Origin: Candidatus Acidiferrales bacterium
GTDB lineage: Bacteria > Acidobacteriota > Terriglobia > Acidiferrales > UBA7541
Assembly (NCBI GenBank): GCA_035934015.1
Contig: DASYYH010000003.1
Location: 248,001 to 312,000, forward strand
Length of the DNA stretch: 64,000 nucleotides
Direction: 5' to 3'
This document shows positions 1 to 9,669 of this stretch, piece after piece. The translations under genes and the position numbers were made by a program. The notes beneath the pieces are model-generated. The model made no database searches and was not told the DNA's origin. It saw only the letters and a list, made by a program, of their open reading frames with translations. Each line of letters starts with the position of its first letter. Position 1 is the first letter of the stretch.

Positions 1-1835
1 CCAGCCAGCCGCTTCTGGACCAAACTGCCACCGAGGCGGTGCGCGAATCGTTGGAGCAGTCGCGTTATTTTCGCGTGATTCCACGATCTCAGATCCACGA
101 AGCGCTGCAACTGATGAGCAAGACCAATACCATGCGAATAGACCGCTCCCTCGGACGCGAGCTATGCCTGCGGGAAAACTGCAGCGCGGTCCTCGCCGGC
201 TCCATTTCCAATTTCGGCCAGAAGTATGAAATTTCCGAGTATCTGATTGATCCCCAGAAGGACACGCCCGTGCTCGTGGAGAGCGCATCCATGAATTCCG
301 TTTCGGACCTCTATGCTTCCATTGACGCATTGAGCAGGCAATTCCGTAAACGTGCAGGCGAGTCCATCGCGCAGATCTCCCATGATAGTCAGCCGCTCGC
401 CCGCGTGACCACGCCCTCTCTCGAAGCTCTGCAACGATATTCTCGCGGGCTTGACCTTTACGCCTCGACAGATCTCAACGGGTTTTTGCCGCTCGGTGAG
501 AGCGCCGTTCAATTGGACCCCAACTTCGCGATGGCTCATCTTTATCTTGCCCGCGCCTACGATGCGCTCGGAAACGAACCCAGAGCTCTGGAGCATCTCG
601 CAGCGGCGGAGCGGGGATTGGATCATGTAACGGATCGCGAGCGCGATTTGATTTTGGCTGATGGTTTCGAAATTCAAGAGGACTACGACAAAGCTGCGGA
701 ACAATTCCGCCTGCTGACGGAAACCTATCCGGATGATATTCAGGGATTCAGCGGGCTGGCGGCGACTTCCATTTGGACGGGCCGCTTGGAGGAGGCTGTT
801 CCGGCTGAGGAGCATGCACTCGAACTTTCGCCTCACAGCGCAATTGACCATTTTAATTTGATTCTTGATTTGGATCGTTTGAACCGATTCGATGAAGCGC
901 TCGATGCCCATGCGGACGCCAAAAAAGACGGCGTCGATATTCCCTTGCTGCACTGGGGAACCGGTCTGGCGTATTTGGGTAATGACGATGCTCAGCAGGC
1001 GCAAACGGAATTCGAACTACTGGCTTCTCAGGGAGGGCCTTCGGGCGAAAACCTCGCGTCGTTCTACCTGGCGCGTATCCTGATGTATCAAGGTCGCCTG
1101 CGGAGTGCCGCTAAGGAATTGCGCAGGGGCTTGGTGCTTGACGAAAAGATGAGGAGCGAGTCCTACATGCCAGTGCGGCATTATCTGCTCGCGGAGATAG
1201 CGCTGATGCGCGGCGACACCGCGGGGGCACGAAGCGAAGGCCAACAGATGGCCCGGGAGGCTCTTCGCAATCCTCAGTCGGAGGACCTTCGTCGCGCAGG
1301 TGAGATTTTGGTCCGCATCAAAGATCTATCTGCCGCCCAGACAGTGTTGCGCGGCCTGGGAAAGTTGCGCGCTGAGCACGACAGCGAATTCGTGCAAAGC
1401 TGTTATTACAATCTGGATGGAAGCCTGAAGTTAGCTCAAAATGAAGTTGCGGACTCGATTGAAAGCCAGCGCAAAGCTTCCATTTTCTTCCCGCTGTACG
1501 ATGCCTACCTTGGCTTGGGCGATGCGTTGGCAGCACGGCGTGATTGGAATGGCGCGGCCCAGGCGTACAGCAACTATTTGAACTTCAAAGGTGAGATATT
1601 CGAAGACGACTCACCCGCCACTTGGGTCCTCGCCCATTTGGCCTTGGGCAGAACTCTCGCTCACGAAGGCAAAGATGCGGATGCTCTCAAGTATTACAAC
1701 CAGTTCCTGCAACTATGGGCCAACGCGGATAGCGATTTGCCTCCGCTCCAGGAAGCTCGCTCGGAGCGTAGGCGGCTAAGTACGAATGGAAAGACAGCCC
1801 CAGCACAAGCGTCGGATGTCTTGCAGCACCGCTAA
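1..1835 (+). CDS. TPR-repeat protein, C-terminal part of a larger regulator or kinase (5' partial)
   Basis: The frame is open from base 3 with no stop before the first possible start (a GTG at 39), so the gene begins left of the window. The first ~120 residues match the region seen in Acidobacteria between a DNA-binding or protein-kinase N-terminus and a TPR array (LLDQTATEAVRESLEQS, then ATTPSLEAL-like VTTPSLEALQRYSRG). From about residue 150 there are repeated TPR-type helix pairs with patterns such as NFAMAHLYLARAYDALG and GLAATSIWTGRLEEA, continuing nearly to the stop. Known relatives are winged-helix CadC-type regulators or serine/threonine kinases with a TPR tail. The N-terminal domain is outside the window, so which class this belongs to cannot be told. 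Expected role: protein-protein interaction in signalling. The family assignment is inference. Confidence 0.75.
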   Translation, partial: SQPLLDQTATEAVRESLEQSRYFRVIPRSQIHEALQLMSKTNTMRIDRSLGRELCLRENCSAVLAGSISNFGQKYEISEYLIDPQKDTPVLVESASMNSVSDLYASIDALSRQFRKRAGESIAQISHDSQPLARVTTPSLEALQRYSRGLDLYASTDLNGFLPLGESAVQLDPNFAMAHLYLARAYDALGNEPRALEHLAAAERGLDHVTDRERDLILADGFEIQEDYDKAAEQFRLLTETYPDDIQGFSGLAATSIWTGRLEEAVPAEEHALELSPHSAIDHFNLILDLDRLNRFDEALDAHADAKKDGVDIPLLHWGTGLAYLGNDDAQQAQTEFELLASQGGPSGENLASFYLARILMYQGRLRSAAKELRRGLVLDEKMRSESYMPVRHYLLAEIALMRGDTAGARSEGQQMAREALRNPQSEDLRRAGEILVRIKDLSAAQTVLRGLGKLRAEHDSEFVQSCYYNLDGSLKLAQNEVADSIESQRKASIFFPLYDAYLGLGDALAARRDWNGAAQAYSNYLNFKGEIFEDDSPATWVLAHLALGRTLAHEGKDADALKYYNQFLQLWANADSDLPPLQEARSERRRLSTNGKTAPAQASDVLQHR

Positions 1836-1858
1836 ATAAACTTCGCATGGAGGCAGAT

Positions 1859-2080
1859 ATGTCAAGCGCAGATGCAGCCAGAGCAAAAAGCAGGATGCCA
1901 CTGACCGAGGAACAACTCGAACACATGCTGGAATACCATGTTACTGCTCACCTTGAAAAGGACAGGAACATGATGGAAATTGGATGGGCGGTCAGCTGTG
2001 GCCACAAAACCTGCCCCATTCCCCATAAAGCCGTTGCTTTCTATTACTGTCCGTGCAGGCCTTGTCCGCCGACAAGTTGA
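1859..2080 (+). CDS. Small Cys-rich hypothetical protein (73 aa)
   Basis: The start chosen is ATG 1859 because GGAGG at 1849-1853 lies 5 nt upstream; an in-frame ATG at 1847 has no such site. The gene begins 23 bp after the TPR gene and may be co-transcribed with it. The N-terminal half is helical and charged (residues 14-40, LTEEQLEHMLEYHVTAHLEK). The C-terminal half carries five cysteines (47, 52, 64, 66, 69) and two histidines (49, 56) in CGHKTC and CPCRPC, which could bind a metal. A short hairpin, CTTGTC-CGCC-GACAAG at 2061-2076, overlaps the last codons. I recognise no family. It could be a small metal-binding protein, a peptide precursor or a gene remnant. The ribosome-binding site is the main support for it being translated. 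Confidence 0.45.
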   Translation: MSSADAARAKSRMPLTEEQLEHMLEYHVTAHLEKDRNMMEIGWAVSCGHKTCPIPHKAVAFYYCPCRPCPPTS

Positions 2081-2362
2081 GGCCGGACAGCGCCGGGTAG
2101 CTGGCGCCGAAAAATATATGCGCGGCCCGAAAACGTCCACGTGATCTCGGGCATGGGCGTTTCTGTATTTTCTCGCAGCCTGTCAATTCAAACGCTCGGC
2201 GAAGACGAAACGCCTCAGGGTTCTCACTGAAACTTTTCCTCTAGAGCATGCGTCAATCAATCGGGTAAGAACTCTGATACGAACGATACAGGCTAAGCCA
2301 ACAAATCACGCTTGGTCACGTTCCAAGCATATTTTTCGCGGAAGCGCCCGAGGAGGCGATGC

Positions 2363-3460
2363 ATGACCGAACATTCGAGAATGCGAACCTTGATTCGACC
2401 CGTCACTTTTTACACCACGGCCCTTTTACTGGCAGCTACACTCATCTCGACAACAAGAACTACAGCAAAAAATCACCTCGTCTCGCCACCCATGCAAGCA
2501 GCGGCAACGTCAGGTTATCACTTGATTAAAACCATTCCCGTATCGGGGGATAGTTTTTGGGATTATTTGAAATATCAGCCTTCGACGCATCGCCTGTTTA
2601 TCACGCACGGAGACCACGTCGCCGTCGTGAACGCTGAAACCGGCGAGCTGGTGGCAAACATCGGCGGAATGCAGGGCATTCATGGAGTCGTGCTCGCGCC
2701 AGAATTCAATCGCGGATTTGTGACCGATGGCCGCGCCGCGAAGGTTTGGATTTTCGATCTGAACACTCTCAAAGTTATCGGAAGCGCTCCAGCAGATCCT
2801 GACGCAGACGGCGAAGTTTACGACCCCGCCTCGAAGCGCGTATTCACGATGAATGGCGATTCGAAATCGTCCACGGTGATCGATGCCAAAACAGGAAAAG
2901 TTGTTGGCCATATCGATCTCGGCGGTGGACCCGAATTTCCCGTTGCGGATGGACAGGGTCACGTCTATGCGAACATCGAAACGACGAGCGAAATTATAGA
3001 AATTGACTCGCACACAATGAAAATCACGCATCGCTGGCCGCTCGCTCCCGGCGAATCGCCGAGCGGGCTGGCGATCGACGTCAAGAATCGCCGCCTTTTC
3101 TCCGGTTGCCGCAATAAACTAATGATGGTGATGGACGCGGACAGTGGAAAAGTTGTCGCGTCGCTTCCGATTGGCCAGGGCGTGGACGCAACGCGCTTCG
3201 ATCCCGGAACAGGCTATGCGTTCAGTTCGAATGGCGATGGAACGCTCACCGTGATTCATGAAGATTCGCCGGATAAATTCAGCGTGGTAGAAAACGTCAA
3301 GACGGAGCGGGGGGCGCGGACCATGGCGCTCGATCCGACGACGCATAATGTTTATCTCGTGACCGCTCAGGTGCAGCGTATCCCGAACCCGCCGCCGCAC
3401 ACGCGGCCATTCCGGATGGTGCCGGGAACATTCCACGCGCTCGTTTTTGGAAAAGACTGA
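2363..3460 (+). CDS. Exported YncE-like beta-propeller protein
   Basis: 365 aa from ATG 2363, which has AGGAGG at 2351-2356 at ideal spacing; an upstream TTG in the same frame lacks a site. An N-terminal hydrophobic segment (about residues 14-30, FYTTALLLAATL) acts as signal peptide or anchor. The rest is a series of about 40-residue repeats with the pattern of seven-bladed YncE/lactonase-type propellers: VAVVNAETGELVANIGG, VWIFDLNTLKVIGS, STVIDAKTGKVVGHIDLGG, MMVMDADSGKVVASLPIGQ. Each blade has the aspartate-x-x-T/S-G turn. Likely periplasmic. Substrate unknown: family members bind DNA, cofactors or nothing known. It is alone between the 282-bp gap after 2080 (no promoter recognised there) and convergent ligA. 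Confidence 0.8.
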   Translation: MTEHSRMRTLIRPVTFYTTALLLAATLISTTRTTAKNHLVSPPMQAAATSGYHLIKTIPVSGDSFWDYLKYQPSTHRLFITHGDHVAVVNAETGELVANIGGMQGIHGVVLAPEFNRGFVTDGRAAKVWIFDLNTLKVIGSAPADPDADGEVYDPASKRVFTMNGDSKSSTVIDAKTGKVVGHIDLGGGPEFPVADGQGHVYANIETTSEIIEIDSHTMKITHRWPLAPGESPSGLAIDVKNRRLFSGCRNKLMMVMDADSGKVVASLPIGQGVDATRFDPGTGYAFSSNGDGTLTVIHEDSPDKFSVVENVKTERGARTMALDPTTHNVYLVTAQVQRIPNPPPHTRPFRMVPGTFHALVFGKD

Positions 3461-3498
3461 AGCAGTCGAAACAAATTCAGACGCCGGGCGTCGCCATG

Positions 3499-5668
<2,170 letters not shown>

Positions 5669-5890
5669 TTAGAATTCAGCCCCTGAGACCCCCGACAAAG
5701 GCTCTGGAGCGGCGAGAATCGCTCACAATTGCCCCCCTTGAACGCCGGAGCTTTGTTGGAACCGGGATTCGCAGCGGAGGTCAGGTGGGGGGCGCATAGA
5801 GTGGACGAAGGCGCGGTGGCGCGAAAGGCTCGTGAACCGGAATTTCTTTTGCCAAGCACCAGATTCACTTTCACCGTCAGCCTCGATTAC

Positions 5891-5904
5891 AGCCTAATTA
5901 GGCT
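5891..5904. repeat. Perfect 14-bp palindrome in a 552-bp intergenic region
   Basis: AGCCTAATTAGGCT is a perfect palindrome. It lies in the gap between the divergent ligA (start 5530) and the diacylglycerol-kinase-like gene (start 6083). No open frame in this gap looks coding. A TATTATACAAT stretch at 6015-6025 offers several -10-like hexamers for the downstream gene, but no matching -35 was seen. The palindrome is a candidate operator for a dimeric regulator. That is inference. Confidence 0.4.
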
Positions 5905-6082
5905 AGCACGAAGCGGAGAAATTTTCAGTGGGCGTTGGGTGTAAGACGCGTCGGTGTCCGGGTAAGTGGTTGGACAAAAAACAGAGCAAGCCTCACACCA
6001 GAGAAGGCGGGGCGTATTATACAATGCGCGGTGGCATGTGGCGGATCAGAAGATCTTGAGAACGAGCAAGGCAACGGGAGAC

Positions 6083-7066
6083 ATGAGTCATCAAGGGACA
6101 GGACGAGTTGGGGACAGCGTTCGGAACGCCGTAATCATCTACAACCCGACGAGCGGAGGACAGCGCGCACGGCGGCTCCGAGAACTCGAAGACGCGGCGC
6201 GAATTCTGAAAAACGCAGGCGTGAGCGCGGAACTGGCGCCCACGCAGCAAGCTGGCGCGGCGACGGAGCTAGCGCGCGATGCCGTGAAAACGGGGCTGCA
6301 GATGGTGATTGCGTGCGGCGGCGACGGGACGATCAATGAGGTGATTAACGGGCTGGCGGGGAGTGATGTGCCGCTGGCGGTGCTGCCCGCCGGGACTGCA
6401 AACATCCTGGCCAAAGAAATCGGCATTCCGTGGAATATTCCTGCGGCGGCGCGATTAATTTCGGGCGGTAAGCTGGCGAGAATCGCGCTGGGAGAAATCA
6501 TTTGGCCAAACGGAAACCATACAGCCCTGGAAGGTTCGAGCGGGCCTGCGCAGAGATATTTTTTGTGCGTCGGCGGAGCGGGGCCGGATGGAGCGATTGT
6601 GCAGGCGATCGATACAGAAAGCAAATCGCGAGTGGGCATTCTCGAGTACTGGAAACAGGGATTCCGGCAATATTTCACTTACGGATTCCCGCAGTTTCGA
6701 ATCGCGACGAACGAGAAGGAAATGACAGGGAGTCTGCTCGTCGTGGGGCGAACGAAATATTATGGCGGGCCGTTTCGAATTACGACGGGAGCGAGCCTGT
6801 TCGAGGATGCATTTGAAATCGTGGCCTACAGTGGACGCAACCGACTGACGGTGCTGCTTTGCTTGCCGGCTATTTGGCTGGGGCTTCTCCACCGGGTACC
6901 GGGGATCCACGTGTGGAAGACGCGGCGAATTCGTTGCGAAGCCGTGAACGGCGACAGAATTTTCGCGCAGGTAGACGGCGAAGCAGCAAGCGCGCTGCCG
7001 CTGGAATTTCGCATTGTGCCGAACGCTCTGACTCTGGTATTACCGGCGGCTGGCGCGCAACGATAG
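6083..7066 (+). CDS. Diacylglycerol/sphingosine-kinase-like lipid kinase (DagK/YegS family)
   Basis: 327 aa from ATG 6083, with GGGAG just upstream. The frame stays open for 117 bp before this, but those codons have no family similarity. The N-terminal catalytic domain has the family hallmarks: NPTSGG at 21-26, then GGDGT at 79-83 followed by INEVINGLA, and a nucleotide-loop PAGTANILAKE. The C-terminal beta-sandwich domain ends LEFRIVPNALTLVLP. Members phosphorylate diacylglycerol or related lipids with ATP at the membrane face, recycling lipid or making signalling lipids. The exact lipid substrate cannot be read from sequence. The next gene begins 27 bp downstream on the same strand, so the two may be co-transcribed. 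Confidence 0.88.
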   Translation: MSHQGTGRVGDSVRNAVIIYNPTSGGQRARRLRELEDAARILKNAGVSAELAPTQQAGAATELARDAVKTGLQMVIACGGDGTINEVINGLAGSDVPLAVLPAGTANILAKEIGIPWNIPAAARLISGGKLARIALGEIIWPNGNHTALEGSSGPAQRYFLCVGGAGPDGAIVQAIDTESKSRVGILEYWKQGFRQYFTYGFPQFRIATNEKEMTGSLLVVGRTKYYGGPFRITTGASLFEDAFEIVAYSGRNRLTVLLCLPAIWLGLLHRVPGIHVWKTRRIRCEAVNGDRIFAQVDGEAASALPLEFRIVPNALTLVLPAAGAQR

Positions 7067-7093
7067 ATGCTCTAGCCGCGCTGGATAAAAGAT

Positions 7094-8110
7094 TTGGACC
7101 CTTTCACACATGCTCTGGCGTCCGTTGCGCTGGATCGGGCGGGACTGAGCCGCATCAGCCGGATGGCAATGGCCATTCTGGTCATTTCCGGCACGGCGGC
7201 GGACCTCGACTGGCTGAGCTACCTGGGCGGTGCGGGCGTTTACTTTCATTATCACAGCACCGTGCTGCATTCGATTGCGGGAAGCGCGATTCTTGCCCTG
7301 ATTCTTGCGCTGATTATTTGCTGGGCGACGAAAAAATATGCAAAAACCCCACTAAAATTCGAACGCGTCCTATTGCTCTGCGCGATTGGCGCGGCAGGAC
7401 ACCTACTGCTCGATTTGGCGACGTCAGACGGCGTGCAGTTGCTCTGGCCATTCAGCGGCCGCTGGTTTGCGTGGGATTTACTCACCGGAATGGATCCGTG
7501 GATTCTGGCAATTCTGCTGGCGGGACTGCTGGTGCCGGGACTGCTGCGGCTGGTGAGCGAGGAAATTGGCGAGAAGAAAAAAAAGCCGGGGCCATCACGA
7601 GGAGCAGTTGCAGCTCTCGTGCTGATGGCGCTGTACATCGGCTGGCGGGCAGACTTGCACTATCGCGCGGTGCAGATGCTGCTGGCGAATGACTATCACG
7701 GAGCGATGGCCATGGTGGCAGGCGCCTTTCCGGACACGGATTCGCCGCTCACGTGGCGCGGCGTGGTGGACACGGAGAACACCATTGAAGAGGTAAACGT
7801 GCCCTTCGGGCCGGGGGCTACTTTCGATGCCATGTCGAGCCTCACGCACTACAAGCCGCGGAATTCGCCAGTGCTGGAAGCGGCACGAAGCGCTCCGCTG
7901 GCCAGAGAGTTTCTGCGCTATGCGCAGTTTCCTGTGGCGGAGGAGGAGGACCTCGGGGATGGGTATCGAGTCACGCTGCAAGATATGCGTTTTCCCGAGG
8001 GTGCGAGCACGCCGGACGACTTGATTGCGGTGATTGACCTCGACAATGGACGCAACGTGCGCTACGAAAGAATGCGATTTGCGAGGGAAAGCGGCCGCCG
8101 CTCAAGGTGA
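7094..8110 (+). CDS. Membrane-bound metal-dependent hydrolase (DUF457/YdjM type)
   Basis: 338 aa starting at TTG 7094 (MDPFTHALAS, a typical family start; no in-frame ATG precedes it). The N-terminal half has several hydrophobic helices with conserved polar residues: FTHALAS, TAADLDWLSY and FHYHSTVLHSIAGSA, i.e. the His/Asp set of the LexA-regulated inner-membrane hydrolase family. More helices follow (LLCAIGAAGHLLLDLATSDG, with a further His and Asp), then a soluble C-terminal domain of about 140 residues. Members are annotated as metal-dependent hydrolases and some act on phospholipids; the substrate here is unknown. It follows the lipid-kinase-like gene by 27 bp, which makes a lipid link possible but unproven. 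Convergent with the next gene. Confidence 0.75.
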   Translation: MDPFTHALASVALDRAGLSRISRMAMAILVISGTAADLDWLSYLGGAGVYFHYHSTVLHSIAGSAILALILALIICWATKKYAKTPLKFERVLLLCAIGAAGHLLLDLATSDGVQLLWPFSGRWFAWDLLTGMDPWILAILLAGLLVPGLLRLVSEEIGEKKKKPGPSRGAVAALVLMALYIGWRADLHYRAVQMLLANDYHGAMAMVAGAFPDTDSPLTWRGVVDTENTIEEVNVPFGPGATFDAMSSLTHYKPRNSPVLEAARSAPLAREFLRYAQFPVAEEEDLGDGYRVTLQDMRFPEGASTPDDLIAVIDLDNGRNVRYERMRFARESGRRSR

Positions 8111-8119
8111 AGCGAGCGC

Positions 8120-8737
8120 TCAAGGTTCGTTGGAAGAAGCCGGCGAATGCAGCGAACGCACGACGATGTAAATCAGAACGATCGAGACGATTGACGCGCC
8201 AACAGTGACAAGTTTGTTCTGCAACATGAAGCTTTCGACGCGCTGACCGAATTCAAAAGCAAAGACGCCCTCCACGCCATAACGCAAGCTGCGTCCCGCG
8301 AGAAGACCGAGAACGAACGTGCGCAGGGGAACTTCGGCGATACCTTCGGCGATAACGAAGGCTTTGAAAGGCGCGGGAGGGGGCAAAAGCGACGGCACGA
8401 AGACGCTCAGGAATGAGTGACGCGCGACCCAGCGGCGAATGCGACCGTCGGGTTTCTCGCCGCGACGGCGGCGGTAGGCTTCGCCGCCCTTCTTGGCCAG
8501 CAAATACAACCAGATACACCCCGCGAGAGATCCAATTGTGGCCGCAGCGACGTAATAAAGAATGCGGGCGGGACGCCGGATGACGAACTCCATGAAGAGC
8601 AGATCGGTGACAAAGGGAAAAGAAAGAACGGACGAATCCAGGAACGCAACAACGAAAAGCCCTGCGCCGCCGAGTAAGGTGACGATGCGCGCGAGCCAGC
8701 CGGGAATTTTGGGAGCAGGCGAGGAGATGATGTTCAT
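8120..8737 (-). CDS. DedA/VTT-domain inner-membrane protein (YqaA-like)
   Basis: 205 aa with about five hydrophobic segments (GGAGLFVVAFLDSSVLSFPF; ILYYVAAATIGSLAGCIWLYLLAKKGG; a central re-entrant-like FVPSLLPPPAPFKAFVIAEG; a final VTVGASIVSIVLIYIVV). The pattern F-hydrophobic-D-S near the N-terminus, GxxxG in the second helix and the proline-rich PxPFKxF loop are those of VTT (DedA/SNARE-associated) proteins. Such proteins take part in lipid scrambling or undecaprenyl-phosphate recycling. The function of this particular subgroup is not established. Convergent with the DUF457 gene (9 bp between stops) and divergent from the DUF2911 gene. Confidence 0.75.
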   Translation of the reverse strand: MNIISSPAPKIPGWLARIVTLLGGAGLFVVAFLDSSVLSFPFVTDLLFMEFVIRRPARILYYVAAATIGSLAGCIWLYLLAKKGGEAYRRRRGEKPDGRIRRWVARHSFLSVFVPSLLPPPAPFKAFVIAEGIAEVPLRTFVLGLLAGRSLRYGVEGVFAFEFGQRVESFMLQNKLVTVGASIVSIVLIYIVVRSLHSPASSNEP

Positions 8738-8884
8738 TTTGCGCTGTGCATTAAATGCGAAGCGCGCATTGTAACAGAGTTGATGCCAGACGCGCGGTGC
8801 GGACTGGCCGATTCTGTTGGAACGGCGCCCGTGCGAGGAACTGAGTTATACTGGCGATGCAATTTTTCACTGAGGAGGATACTG

Positions 8885-9433
8885 ATGAAAGCCAGAATTG
8901 CAATGTTTGGAGCGCTGGTTGTGGGGCTCGCGGTCTTTGCCATGAATGGCTATGCGCAGCAGGACAAGAGCAAGCGGCCAAGCCCACCGGCGCAAGCGCA
9001 GTGCAAGTTTGCCGATGGCAACACGATAACGACCGATTATTCCAGCCCGCGAATGAAAGGGCGGAAGATTTACGGCGGGCTTGTTCCGTGGGGCAAAGTG
9101 TGGCGCGTGGGAGCGAATGAAGCGACGACGTTTGTGCCGACGGTGAATGTCGTGGTGGGAGGAAAAGAGGTCGCGGCGGGAAATTATACGATTGACGCCA
9201 TACCCAATGCGGACAAATGGACGTTTATCGTCAGCAAGAAGACGAAAATTTGGGGAATTCCCTACCCTGGGGAGCAATTTGACCTGATGCGCACGGACGA
9301 TGTGAAGGTGTCGCAACTCAGCGCACCGGTGGAAGACTTCACGATTTCGTTTGAGCCTGCGGGCAATGTTTGCACGATGAATATGGATTGGGAGACGACG
9401 CGAGCGTCGATTGAGATTCAGGAAAAGAAGTAG
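8885..9433 (+). CDS. Exported DUF2911 protein
   Basis: 182 aa from ATG 8885, preceded by GAGGAGG at 8872-8878. A signal peptide is clear (MKARIAMFGALVVGLAVFAMNGYAQ, with cleavage probably after AQ). The mature part matches DUF2911: YSSPRMKGRKIYGGLVPWG, VWRVGANEATTF, a Gly-rich ...AAGNYTIDAIP turn and WTFIVSKK. The domain is common in Acidobacteriota and Bacteroidota and has no proven function. A TATACT hexamer at 8847-8852 could be a -10 element, but no -35 at the right distance was seen. Apparently a single-gene unit. Confidence 0.85.
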   Translation: MKARIAMFGALVVGLAVFAMNGYAQQDKSKRPSPPAQAQCKFADGNTITTDYSSPRMKGRKIYGGLVPWGKVWRVGANEATTFVPTVNVVVGGKEVAAGNYTIDAIPNADKWTFIVSKKTKIWGIPYPGEQFDLMRTDDVKVSQLSAPVEDFTISFEPAGNVCTMNMDWETTRASIEIQEKK

Positions 9434-9529
9434 CGCGGAAGACTTTCGAGTATCCAGTTGCCACCGTCTCCATGCGAGAACCGCAGGTTGACGAACGGCG
9501 GGAATCCTGCTAAAAACACTTGATTCGAT

Positions 9530-9623
9530 ACCTGTCTGCATTCGCTCCGTAGGCTCCCTGAAAGGAGTCGTAATCGCTTGGCGAAAGACATCGGTGGACG
9601 AGTGGGCCGATCTGACGACAGGT
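9530..9623 (+). ncRNA. Candidate structured 5' leader of the pyrophosphatase gene (speculative)
   Basis: In the 236-nt gap before the pyrophosphatase gene, ACCTGTC (9530-9536) pairs perfectly with GACAGGT (9617-9623). Inside lie three hairpins: GGCTCC/GGAGTC (9552-9569, loop CTGAAA, one G-U), TCGC/GCGA (9574-9584, loop TTG) and ATCGG/CCGAT (9590-9611). It matches no riboswitch class I know and lacks a TTCRA arm, so it is not a tRNA. A 7-bp match of this kind is expected about once by chance in a region this size, so confidence is low. Confidence 0.15.
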
Positions 9624-9669
9624 GTGACTGGATTGTCCACAATTATTAGACTAAACAGGGAGGATTTTG

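Noticed and set aside
9530-9623. A tRNA gene in the pyrophosphatase leader
   Set aside because: The 7-bp closing stem and three arms recall a cloverleaf, but there is no TTCRA T-loop, no usable anticodon arm and no CCA on either strand.
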